64,000 nt of DNA from Lolium rigidum (taxonomy: Eukaryota > Streptophyta > Magnoliopsida > Poales > Poaceae), in contig NC_061514.1 in the NCBI RefSeq assembly GCF_022539505.1, forward strand, positions 337,635,090 to 337,699,089. Direction: 5' to 3'. The notes beneath the pieces were generated by a model. It was given only the letters and a program-made list of their open reading frames with translations. It had not been told where the DNA came from and did not search any database. Position numbers and translations under genes: made by a program. This document shows positions 23,703 through 34,599 of the stretch, piece after piece. How positions within the stretch are numbered: the first letter of the stretch is position 1; every line of letters starts with the position of its first letter.

Positions 23703-24847
23703 TAATATGCAGCTCACGGAAGCCTCGTGAGCCTGAGTTGCGCGCCATGCTGTGGTTCCAGCAAGCCGATGGGAAACGGTGCGTGCCTATAGGACGGCGA
23801 GAGCTCGAAGGAGAAGCGCTGCAGAATCATGGCGATTCCCATCTTGCCTCAAGCAGCGCGAAGTTCTGGCCAATGCAGACGCGTGGGCCCCAGCCAAACG
23901 GGAAAAATGCTGGCGTGTCAACAGACGCCTTGGAGATCCCCTCGGCGAACCTCTCTGGCTTGAACTCATCAGCGTCCGGGCCCCAAAGCTCTTTGTCGTG
24001 GTGGATGAACAGCACAGGCAGCGTGAGCACCACGCCCGCCGGGTACCTGATGCCGCCGAGCTCCATCGGCTTGTATGTCTTGCGCTGGAGCGCCATCACC
24101 GGCGTGTATAGTCGCAAGACCTCGTACAACACCATGGTCACCTGAAAATGCCATCGCGATTTCAGGAAGCAACATTATACATTACATTCATGATCTTTTA
24201 AAATCTCAAATGAATTAGAATCTACTGGTAAGATAAATTAAGATGACACTGCAACTTACGATTTTTAGGCGACTTAAGCCATCGTAATCTGGGGCGCTGG
24301 CCCCGAAGACAAGCATGACCTCCTCCCTGGCACGGTCCTGCCACTCTGGGTGCATGCAGAGCACAATCATCGACCACGTGAGCAGCACCGACGTGGTTTC
24401 CGCGCCGGCGAAGTAGAACAACTTGCATTCTCCAATCACGTCGTCTGTTGTGATACCGGTGCCGTCTCCCATGCAGTGTTCCATGTTCGACTCTAGCAGC
24501 AGCCCGAGAAGATCATCACTTGTAGCTTCTCCTGCTTTCAAAGCGTTCTCTCTTTTTGTGATGATCCCTTTTAGGATCCTCCCGATCTCCGCAGCAATTT
24601 GCTTCATCCTTCGGCTGCCTTTTGTTGGGAAGAACCTGCACATGGAAGTGCAATCTGTCGTATTGTAGGAGCCAAGCAAACTAGTATTGCCTTTTTTTCT
24701 CAAATGAGGAGCGATAGCCAGTCTATATGCATCAATCCATGCATACAACTATTTCTTGTATTATTTAGAGGTTTAAAAGTTTACATCTCATGAGGTCACA
24801 CATGATATATATAAAAATCAACCAACGAATGAAAGTAAAGAACTTAC

Positions 24848-24932
24848 TTTTTTTTTTGAAAATGAGCGCTTTATTACTTGATCAAGCAATTACACCCGGC
24901 CTTTGAATAAGCAGGATGCACAAAGCCGCTAC
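24848..24932 (-). mobile_element. Short 5'-truncated LINE/SINE 3' end in P450 intron 3, with 19-bp target duplication
   Basis: 85 bp that begin with a T-run on the plus strand (a poly-A tail in minus orientation). The next part (CTTTATTACTTGATCAAGCA) resembles the 3' end of the LINE at 44698-46213. ATGAAAGTAAAGAACTTAC occurs at 24829-24847 and again at 24933-24951, a typical LINE target duplication. The right copy runs into the 5' splice site of exon 3. Confidence 0.85.
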
Positions 24933-25910
24933 ATGAAAGTAAAGAACTTACATGTAACCAGGGATATGTATCCTGTTGATGGCCAGCATCATGAGCTGGA
25001 CCTGCTCCACCTGAAGCTGGAATATCCTCATGCCCTCGAGGTAGTTGCTGCCGAATGCAGCGCGGGAGATGACATCGCCTGTTAGGTTCTGCATAGCAGG
25101 CCAAACATCTACCTCGCATGGCACATCAGCGGCTGCTAAACCTTCCCATCTATGTACCACCTCCGTGCAACATTCTATGAAAGCCGGCAACATGCGCTGA
25201 AAATGCAACACAAGTTTTGTTTCAGCCTGAACAATGCTCTGTTTGTTCACGGCCAACCATTGCCTGTTTTTCTTGTCGATAACAGATTATAAATATAACC
25301 TTGAGCTTCTCCAGATGGAAGGCAGGGTTGATGATCCTTCTATGCTTAGCCCATTTTTCGCCCTCATGGATAGCCAAGCCGTTGTGCAACATCCTCTGAA
25401 GTCGGCCAAACGTGAGCTTCTCAAAGTGGCCGAACTTGTTGGACAGAATTTCTCGCACCAGTTCAGGTTCTGTGATGGTCACTCTTGGCACCGGCCCAAA
25501 CCAGGTGATCGACATTTTACCTGTCACTAGTTGAATGCCCGTGCTTCGCCACGGCCCATATCTCCATTCTGAATAAGGGTTATATTTTTTTTCTGAAAAA
25601 TTAAGCTTAGTAAACCTGGTCCGAACTTTTAAGAAAATGTACCAACCACTATATTTTTTTATATATATATAATATAGAAATATATTTCATGATGTATCTA
25701 ATGACATTGATTTTGTGTCGTACATGTTAATTATATTTTGTAAAATCTTGGTCAAAGTTTACAAGTTTGACTTTTAAAGAATAATATAAGGCTTATTCAT
25801 TAAAATGGAGTTAGTATAATAATTGTAAAAGTACACTTGTATGTACCATTAAGCCACAAAATATTCGAAAAACTCATAAGGTCCCACCTCGTTTGGAGTT
25901 ATGGATCTTA

Positions 25911-26170
25911 GGGCATCTCCAACGGGGCGACGCATATTTATGTCCGTTTGCGTCGGGCACGGACAGAAAAAACGTCCGCATGTCCGCATGCGTCTGCTCC
26001 TTCTCCAGCGGGTAGGAGAGAGGGGGCTGCATGCAGACCAAACGACGCATTCCTGGCGCATATTTGGTCCATGTTTGCGTCAGGACGGGCTGCGGACGTT
26101 TTGCGCCTAGCCGTTGGAGCGCGTTTTTTGTCCGCGCACGTCCGTTTGCGTCGCCCCATTGGAAATGCCC
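25911..26170. mobile_element. Tourist/PIF-type MITE, 260 bp
   Basis: GGGCATCTCCAACGGGGCGA and the right end TCGCCCCATTGGAAATGCCC are inverted repeats, with TTA at 25908-25910 and 26171-26173. It lies inside the Helitron and is therefore younger, or was carried by it. Confidence 0.85.
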
Positions 26171-26186
26171 TTATGTCACTTTACTA

Positions 26187-26242
26187 CTCCCTCCAGTTCA
26201 AAATAATTGTCTAAAAATAGATGTATGTTGAACCAGAGGGAG
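26187..26242. mobile_element. Very short Stowaway-type MITE, 56 bp
   Basis: CTCCCTCCAGTTCAA... at the left and ...TTGAACCAGAGGGAG at the right are inverted copies, with TA on both sides. Internal sequence is nearly absent. Confidence 0.7.
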
Positions 26243-26353
26243 TATTATACAGAAAGGCTGGACAAGATCTATTCTCTATATATTCTCCTACCCCCACCAA
26301 AATAGAGAACATACATGATAAGCCAACGGTGAATGCAACTCAGTGAATTTTAC

Positions 26354-26541
26354 CAGGTGATAGGTTTGTGTGCCTAAAACCACCTTCTCATCGGCAATTT
26401 GAAAACAATGTTTCTGCTCCTTGAATGCTTCATCAGTAAATTGAAGTTTTGCTGGCTCATATGTAATACTTCCAGATTCAAATCCATGCTTAATGTCCTC
26501 TATTTCTTGTTGACATTGTTGCTCGTTTTCTAGTTGCACGC
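26354..26541 (-). pseudogene. Captured exon of an ING (inhibitor of growth) family gene
   Basis: One complete internal exon with AG acceptor (ATTAG) and GT donor (CTG, then GTAAAA), open throughout. It encodes ENEQQCQQEIEDIKHGF...TDEAFKEQKHCFQIADEKV...TYHL. This matches the N-terminal ING domain of plant ING proteins, which are PHD-finger subunits of histone acetyltransferase or deacetylase complexes. The PHD finger and the following LDQYL-type segment are absent, so it is a gene fragment. Its position between Helitron ends points to transposon capture. The exon looks little decayed, so the capture may be recent. Confidence 0.8.
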
Positions 26542-26559
26542 CTAATTAGAAGGACAAGC

Positions 26560-28840
26560 TTAATTCAGTTTTTCAGGGAGAGGGGACATGAAGTTGAAGA
26601 ACTTTAGTTCAACAAAGATTGCATGGTCATTAAATCAGACGAATAAGTGTTTCGATCATCATATTTACAAGCGGATAAACAACGGAACCAACCACAAAGG
26701 AATTCAACAATCTCCACTCATTATATTGTAGTAGTATGAGTTACATGGCTATGATATCAGCGATCTGAGGGAGAGAATAGAGGCATGAAAAGTAGATAAT
26801 AAATTGCCTTGCAAAACTATACAAAGAAAAGATCAACCCATTGCAACACCATTTTCCTCTTTTTTTGACACAGTTTCTTTATGACAAAGAACACCCGTTT
26901 CCTCTTATTTCGAAGAGTGAACTAGAAAGATCAACGCATTGCAATACCCTTTTCCTCTTATTTGGTATAGTGAGCTGGATGAACATGCCCCCATCTTCCC
27001 CATGTTAACTGCATGCAGGATATACTATTCACATGACCAAGTAGCTTAAACAGCTGCTTGTACTCTAGTGAACATTAATATGCAATTTTTATAATTACCT
27101 AAGTAGTTCCAAAAAAGCTGGACAGTTCAGCCATTGCTGATCTCTAGCAACCAATTGTCAGGTTATAAATGCAAAACTAATCATATCTATGATGAAAATA
27201 TAATGCATGAGATTATGTGCACTTTTGAACTCACATATGAGACATCTTTGATACGAATCATATCTTTGCTCCTTCTATCTGAAGATTAAGAATATCATTG
27301 AGTGGTTATCAACCTTGATTTTTTCTTCGGATAAAAAAGTGAGCGACAACCTCAAGATAAATGCAGTCAATCATGTTGCAGATATCACCATAGAAAAATA
27401 GATTTGAGTCTTGAAATAGATGCTTATCATTTAGGACTGGTAAAATTCTAAAATACAAGGGAAACCACCTAATCAGTGCAACAACTTATCAATTTGGCAA
27501 TTCTATGTGTGAAGACTCTGACATGTGAATTTATAAGCACAAAGCGAACATGTAGATCTATACAGCTAATGAAGGAAACATAAAGCATAGCACAAGATGC
27601 TAACCTGTAACGCAAAGAGATACAATAAATTCCTTCGTTTGTTGGACAAATTTCTTCTTAAATGCAGGTCATTGGCTATCTCCAAAGTAAGGGGCCTGAT
27701 TTCTGAAGGCCCTTGTCATCCAAAAGCCTGCTTCTGATTAATGATTGATTTAAATAACTTCTTGAACTCAATCTATTGTTATAGATTAAGGCTACAACAT
27801 GTATCTGTTCAAATACATGTCAATAGGCAGAGGAAGACATCAAACTTGAAGAAAATGCGGCAACCTGTGGTCGAACTGCAGGGGAAATGCAGGCTTCGGC
27901 TGCAGGGTGCAGGGACCTGCAGGCCATGGCCGCAGCATGCAGGGTCCTGCAGGCCATGGCCACAAACATGCAAGACGACGCGGGTGTCAGCGTTCCGGCA
28001 TGCAGGGGATGTGCAGGCGGCGGCCGCATCGTGCATTTTTAGTGCGGGTATCGGTGTAAATTCACAATTGCCCAAAGGCACAAATTCACCTCCGACCATA
28101 TCTAAAAATTCACGATTGCATAACTAAACATATATAGCACAACTCATAATGGAGGATCTTTTTTCCTTGAGTCATGCAACTTCTGAAATTCCATACAATT
28201 GACTGAAGTAATAAGAACAAATATGATTGTCCTTCATATAATTACTAATTAAAGCAATCGGACAACATATATAACACATGGAACAAAGATGGTTACCTGA
28301 TGACCGCAAATAATTAGCTAAATATCAATCATGCTATGCAACATGCAGACCATCACCGGGTACCATATGCCCGTGAGATTGGGATGGAAATCCTTCCGTG
28401 CCTTTGTATTGTCATGCCTCGGTCCAGCAGAGTAAAAAACCATTGTTTAGAGTGGAAATCCAATTCAATAGTGGTCAAGCAATATTACAGCCCAGCTTCA
28501 AATGCTACTTACGTTTCAAGAGAAAAATACCTAATGGATTTTGCTTGTTTAGAACATTTTGAAGCGACATACGAGAATAATGAAGAGCATATATTCCCTC
28601 CTCCCTGCACAAGATGAATGTGCTAATGAGTACATGCTCAACTAAAAATAATTAAATAATGTTCCTCAAACAACAAATCCAAGAGCTAATTACTTTGCTG
28701 GATTTGAAAAATATATGCTTCAGCTTCCAAGTTCTATACTGGAGCAATGGACCACACAAGTAACCAGAAATTTAGCTGCCAATATACAAATACGATCTTG
28801 AGTCATCGAAGCGAAACATGAACTTATTATGCAAGGGTGT
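26560..28840. other. Helitron interior without recognised genes
   Basis: AT-rich sequence. At 27870-28030 a GC-rich block holds an imperfect tandem repeat of about 30 bp (twice CCTGCAGGCCATGGCC, with GCAGGGT nearby). The overlapping frames there are repeat by-products. Confidence 0.4.
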
Positions 28841-29149
28841 CTAATGCTGGCAAAGGGAGGTGCGATACCTGCAATTAGCCGAATTATTATACAAAGCCAA
28901 AACATCAAACACCTTGAAGGCGCTGAACCATGTGTGATCAAATTTCAGTGGCAGCATGCCAATAGTCTTCGCGGGTGCAGCGACAGGTGACTCGCTGTCT
29001 TTGCTGGAGGCAGCAGGTGGCGGCATCGTCTTTGCGGGCGCGGCGACAGTTGGCGTCGTCGTCTTTGCGGGTGCGGCGACAGTTGGCGGCGTGGTCTCCA
29101 CGGACATGACAAGAGAAATAGATAGTGAGAACTTGAAGTAGCTCGTCAC
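28841..29149 (-). pseudogene. Gene-like fragment with AAPAKT repeats inside the Helitron
   Basis: A minus-strand open segment from an ATG at about 29107 (MSVETTPPTVAAPAKT) with three VAAPAKT units. It continues SSKDSESPVAAPAKTIGMLP, then LKFDHTWFSAFKVFDVLALY, and can splice out at a GTATCG donor near 28868. I do not recognise the family. The low-complexity Ala/Pro/Lys/Thr repeat followed by a well-formed hydrophobic stretch suggests a captured exon of a host gene. Confidence 0.4.
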
Positions 29150-29689
29150 TTAAAGGCCACAATTGCTAGTCCTCTTTCATTTCTCTTATAGCGAGAGATA
29201 ATTAAAAAATACAAAATGCCTATAAAAATTAAGAGATCTCTTGATAGGTAGAATGTTGTCCAATCAATATTAGAGAAACAATACAGATGTTTCATCATAG
29301 ATTGATTGTGTTGCACCATGATGAATAGAATTGATCATCCTAGATGGAAACAAACAGAAGCCATGGTCAATACCTTTCATATCAAGAACCACATAAGGTA
29401 CTTCCTTGTGACTGGTATAGAATCTACAATTATCTAGGCCAACCTGGTTATAATCTTAAATTCCTGCGAAAATACAGCACATCAGGAGAAAGGAACATCA
29501 GGAGAAAGGAGAAATCACAGTAGCATTGACCAAGATCTTGGCAATCATGAGTGAATATAACGCAAAGAACACAGAGTATCCTCGTCCTATGTTCTTCATT
29601 CTTCTTCAGGATCATTCCAGTATAGCATAGGGACGGCATGTGAGCTACAATGGAGAAGGCGATCCAGAAATTAAAAGGACAACCATTAA

Positions 29690-30060
29690 GGTGCCTTGAC
29701 AAATTGCAGTAGTGGGATGGATAGGATGGACATGAAGATTACTGAGGTTCTTGGAGCGGTGTCGCGAGGGGCAGTAGTGCCTGTGACTCCGTTAGCGCCG
29801 CCGGCTAGCGAGGACGGTGGGCGGCGACGGATCCCACCTTGAATCGACGGGTTCGGCTGCGTATCTGGCGGGGGTGTTCCCGCGATTTGCAGGCTCCCGT
29901 GGCGGCGGAAGTGCAGGGATCCCGTGGCAGCGCAAGTGAAGGATCCCATGGCGGGGCTTCGGGCTCCCGTGGCGACGACCGTACGAGGGAAGGTGCGGGG
30001 TGAAGGACGGCGGCGCGATGGTGACGGTTGGGGAATAAATCCAAAAAGGTGCTACGGGGT
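29690..30060 (-). other. GC-rich captured 5'-region-like segment in the Helitron
   Basis: On the minus strand this GC-rich block has an ATG at about 29949 (MGSFTCAATGSLHFRRHGS) with an open frame of 87 codons and pyrimidine-rich leader-like sequence before it. No family is recognised. It looks like the 5' end of a captured gene. Confidence 0.3.
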
Positions 30061-30561
30061 AGCTATTCCACGGGATTTGATTAGCGTCTGACACTGTTTT
30101 ACCGCAAAATCGTGGGTGGTTGTTCAGCGGTTGTTGGTGCGGGTTAGCGGACAACTCAATGTTATTTGGATCATTCTCAAAAAAAAATGTTATTTGGATC
30201 AAGAAGATAAGAAGATAAATCAATCAAGAAGATAATAAGATAAACCTGGTTAAACTTGAGATAATACCGAACCGGAGAAACAAACTTTTCGATTTGAGCG
30301 GGCGGGAGTTTTTTTTTTTTTTGAGAACTGAGCGGGCGGGAGTTGGTTGTTAGGCGCGTGGGATAGGCTTTGTTTTCTCCGTTGCGTGAGTTTGGTAGCT
30401 ATTTTGAAGGATGGCATATTGGATGGCATATTGGTCTGCGGTGGCATTTGTCCTGTAAATAGGAGGAAGTGTGACATCAAGTGAAGTGACGTGAGGGGTA
30501 TTATTGTCCATCCTAAAAATGTGACACCAGGCATTCACCAGTTTACTCTTAATAGTAGAGA

Positions 30562-33500
30562 TTCTGTCAAACGATTATGATTATTACAGTGAAGCTTGTT
30601 AGAAGTTCTTTAGTATTATTTTAATTTACGTGTTTCTATTTTCCATTTATATTTAGTATGTGGAGTAAATTGGTAAAGTACTGTCAAGGTGATGCTGTCA
30701 ACAATGTTGCTAGAACATTAGACCCCCCAAACTCCACGCATCCACTAAAATAAGAATGTTGGAGTATTTGTTAAGTGGACTGTGGGAGACTACTATGAGA
30801 TGCCACATTGCCACCGAAGATGTTGCTTGATCATTAGGTTTCATAGAAAGCTAATTGGCATTTACCACCAAACCTAACGCATGTATCAAAAAGTAACTGT
30901 GGGTTCTAAGTTCTATTAGTCATCAATCATACTATTGTGGGTACTTTCCCAATTGGACTATTGAGTTGATCTTTCGCTTACAGAGTGATGACGTCTACTT
31001 GTAGCCAATCTCTAAAGAGCTCTAAGCTCCCAGGGTTTTGGAGAGCTGTGGTTGCTCCACCGTTGCTACCGCATATGTCCCTACATGTCAGTGTCTTTCT
31101 TTGTTTTTTCTTTTCCTAAAAAGTGAGTCGGTCTGCTCATGCCGGTTCGTGTGCTCCGCCTAAGGCGGTTCCGAGCCGAGGCAATCACTGAAGGTTACCT
31201 GATTCTCCACTCCATGTCTCCATACCCCCATGGCTGCATCCCCGTCCTCCTCCAATCCCCTCTAGCCGCAAGGCGCCCGCTCCAGCTTTTGCGCCGTCTC
31301 CGTCGCTAGTGGCCGGCGATCTATCGCAAGTGGCGGCAGCCATGGATTTTGGCGATTGAGGCGTGATTTATGGTGGGCGGACTACGGCGAGCACTAGAAA
31401 CTGTGGATTTGGCGGACTGCGGCATCATGAGCGGGGGCGGCCCCGGTAGCTGGCTGAGAGGTGGGTGGTTTCGGCAGTTGAATCGACGACCTAGGTGAAC
31501 TTGGCAACATGTTGCCTCGGTTATAGGCTGCTGGGCGATTGGTGGTTTCAGGTGGCGCTGCGGGTGGCATCAACACCGTGGTGAGAGGCTGGCGGCGTCA
31601 TGACCTGTTGAAGTTCGTTTCTTGGCGGGCAGAGCACACGGTGGACTCCGAACTAAGGTATGGTGGCGGTTCCTTTTCAGATTTGAATTGACAATCTGCT
31701 TGAACTGTACCACGTCGTAGATGTGTCTGAAACAGATTTGTGCTTCCCTACGCTCATGTGTATCGCATCCTACTAAAGCTGCTTGTTAGCTACCTCGTGT
31801 ATTGATCAGGTTTCCAATGTTTTCTCTTCATTTGTCTATGTTTTCCCCACTGTAATATGAAGATTTTAAGATATTAGTGAAGCAGCTTACAAAATTGTTC
31901 TTTCATTGTCTCGATTTGATGTCATATCTTGGTGAATTTTTTTTTTCTGAAGTATTGCCTTGGTGTTCTCCAATATATGGCAGCAAACATTTGAGAGAAT
32001 TTCATATGTATTGCAGCGGAGAAATCGTTAACAAAATTAAGATGAATCGGTAAAAGAAGTGACGCATCAACCATCAAAAGTGAACCATCTGCTTGCATTC
32101 ACATGATATCAAGCAAGTAGGAAGGCAGTGATATATGCACATAGGAAAAAACTGCCAGGCTAGGGCTTATAGATTTTACCATCGAGTGAATGGATATATG
32201 GAAGTGTTGAAAAAGAAAAGTTTAAGAAAGAATACTGTAGATATTTCAACAATCTTCTCTTACACTAGAGCCAGAGCTAATCTGGTAGCCACACAATTTT
32301 CTCGCAATCTTTACTTAAATTAGATATGATAGCTAATTTTGTTGGTAGAGTATACACTTGGTTACTTATCCTGAAGATGAATTTAGGCTCATAGGATCTG
32401 ACTAGCTTCTAAACCCGTTGAATTGTACTGATCACAACATGAAAACAAAATTTCTTTTGCTCATGTAGATATCATATCACCTTCATATTGATTCATATTT
32501 TGACAAAGGAGTTTCTTCGTTGTAATATTTTTAGTCGTTTGGCTCTTATGCTAATTCTCTGTCCACATTGCCGAGCATCCGGTGATGTTCAAAATAATAA
32601 GGGGATCTGCCTAGGCATCAAATGAAAATTAGAGTTGTCCTTGTGGTGGGACTTCCTTGCTGGTTCATGATTTTGCATCTGAATGTGCGCTACTCATGCA
32701 AGCATAGGCGTGGTAAACTTTGTGTCTTCCTATGCCCGAGATATCTCAAACAACATTCGGCAGTTTTTTTCTGTTTGTGGAAAAGTAGACACTACGTAGT
32801 TTTTCATGTTCAGTATTAAGTACTAAAGTTTCGATCACCAAAGTTTGGAGCCATCATTAGATACTTACCATGAACTAAATTCTTAATTTTGACTGTTTCT
32901 TAAATCATCATTTTATTCATTAAGGATTACAAGCTTCAGTTCTAAATTTCTGTAGTTCAAGAATTGCTAGCTCTGGGTGCGTTTAAATATTTTATGAATT
33001 ATTTTGTTTTTTTCTATGAAATTCGTAGGCGAGTGGAATCGGCGAGTAGCATGGTGAGTGGTGGTTGCGGGCCTCGCTGAGGTGGCATCGACATCTTGGT
33101 GAGTGGCTAGGCTGCCTCGACACTGGTGTGGGCGGAGCATGCCAGTGAGCGGAGCCGTTCATGTATGTGGCAGTTAATCCTTGTTTCTTTTACCTTCTAT
33201 TGAGGGGCTAAAGTGCAGTTTCTTTCTTTTACTTTTTTATATTTCTATTCTTCTTTAATTGCTTTATAGGGCATTACCTCTTTTCATAAGCTATAGAGTG
33301 GGAAATAATTGTTTTTTATGGTTGTCATAAGTAAAAGTATGTTGCTTGGTCCAATGAAAATAATATTAGTGAAGGGCATACATGTTTTTTTAATGAAAGT
33401 ATTTTTTTCCTATTAGATTGGCTATGAAGTTCAATTGGATCATGTTTTTTTTCTTGCGGTGGGTGTTTATCCAGTATTGAAATTAAACAACTTATATTTT

Positions 33501-34290
33501 TTACTCACATGTAGACCATAGATTTGATCTGGTGACCAATACATCCTTCATCCCTGTAGAAGAAGAAATTTTTGAAACATCAATGTGATTAGCGCAGAAC
33601 AAAAACAAATTAGGAACCTAGGAAATATATTAATGTAGCAAATAAAATCAGTAACAACAATCAAGTGGATGTACACCCACTGTAATTTGACACAAACATA
33701 CAGAAGTAAAAGGATACTACTGACAAAGTGGATGTGCCACATGAGATTTGAGTTTAATATTACATATTATAAAAAACTTTTATGAACTAGCTCATCTTAA
33801 AGGTACCTCTGGCGAGCAGGGATCTGATGGGAGTCTTCTACGCATTGGTGACTTTTTATACTCAGTGAATCCTATGATACCATTCGGAGCGACGTTAGCT
33901 GCTTGCTGAATAATATTTCAATCAGATGCATCTTCCCCTTGAATTATGTAACATGTAGCTCTTTGTTCCTTCAATGTTCTTGCAATCAATATATTTACAA
34001 TTCTTCAAATGGAGGAGGTTGAATCTACAATGTTTTGCGAAAGCTGAGAGGATGTCTGTTACGATCTAGTGTTGGTCTTTCTTTATTTTGGTGCTGGAAA
34101 TCAGATAATTTTCTGACCGTGTTGGCAAGCAGTTTTATGACCAGTACTTAGGTAATGCTAGATGTTAGCTTACCTCTTCTTTACCAACAGAACTATTAGT
34201 ATTAGTTTCATTTAATAACCAGCAGGTTAAAAAAAATAGGAACTGTTGGTAGTACAAGCTAACTATCCTTATATTTATTCGAATATGATA
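30562..34290. other. Remaining P450 intron-1 sequence and unassigned repeats
   Basis: Mostly AT-rich. Two GC-rich patches (31200-31630 and 33030-33180) share GGTGGCATC(A/G)ACA...GGTGAG(A/T)GGCT and may be diverged copies of one repeat. No domain is seen in any frame. Confidence 0.3.
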
Positions 34291-34299
34291 TTTGTAGAA

Positions 34300-34572
34300 A
34301 TAAACATACGGGTAGTATTTTATTACAAAATAGCAAGTGTTGGTAGTACAAGATTACAAACATGTAGAAATAAACATACGGGTAGTATTTTATTACTTAT
34401 AAAGAAAATGGCATATGATTCTGCACTCCTATTTTATACTACCAACACTTCCTATTTTATTACTACCAACACTTCCTACAACAGAACTATAAGTAATGCT
34501 AGATGTAATCTCTATGTTTCATGTAGATATAAACATACAGGTAGTATTTTGTTAGTTATAAAGAAAATGGCA
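34300..34572. repeat. Three copies of a unit of about 50 bp, plus inverted short motifs
   Basis: AAATAAACATACGGGTAGTA and its variants, followed by TTTTATTAC(TTATAAAGAAAATGGCA), occur at about 34297-34330, 34358-34412 and 34517-34572. GTTGGTAGTA and its complement TACTACCAAC alternate between them. Confidence 0.7.
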
Positions 34573-34599
34573 AATTCTTTGTCGTAGTGTGCTCTAATC

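Larger units (their letters stand above)
25527..30561 (-). mobile_element. Non-autonomous Helitron, 5,035 bp, in P450 intron 1
   Basis: On the minus strand the element begins TCTCTACTATTAAGAGTAAA at 30561 (host A before it). It ends at 25527 with a hairpin (CCGTG-GCGAAG-CACGG) followed by GGCATTCAACTAG and host T. TC start, 3' hairpin, CTAG end and A/T insertion site are all Helitron traits, and no target duplication is expected. No Rep/helicase gene is seen. It carries an ING-family exon (26354-26541) and other gene-like pieces, and a PIF-type MITE inserted in it later. Its 3' end is only 5 bp from the AG acceptor of P450 exon 2. Confidence 0.85.

Noticed and set aside
21541..23730. Plus-strand frames of up to 236 codons inside the Harbinger element
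   Set aside because: Antisense shadows of the GC-rich ORF2 on the minus strand, which has the recognisable SANT domain.
27875..28030. CRISPR-like or regulatory repeat of CCTGCAGGCCATGGCC
   Set aside because: Only two to three irregular units without spacers, in a plant transposon; simple tandem duplication explains it.
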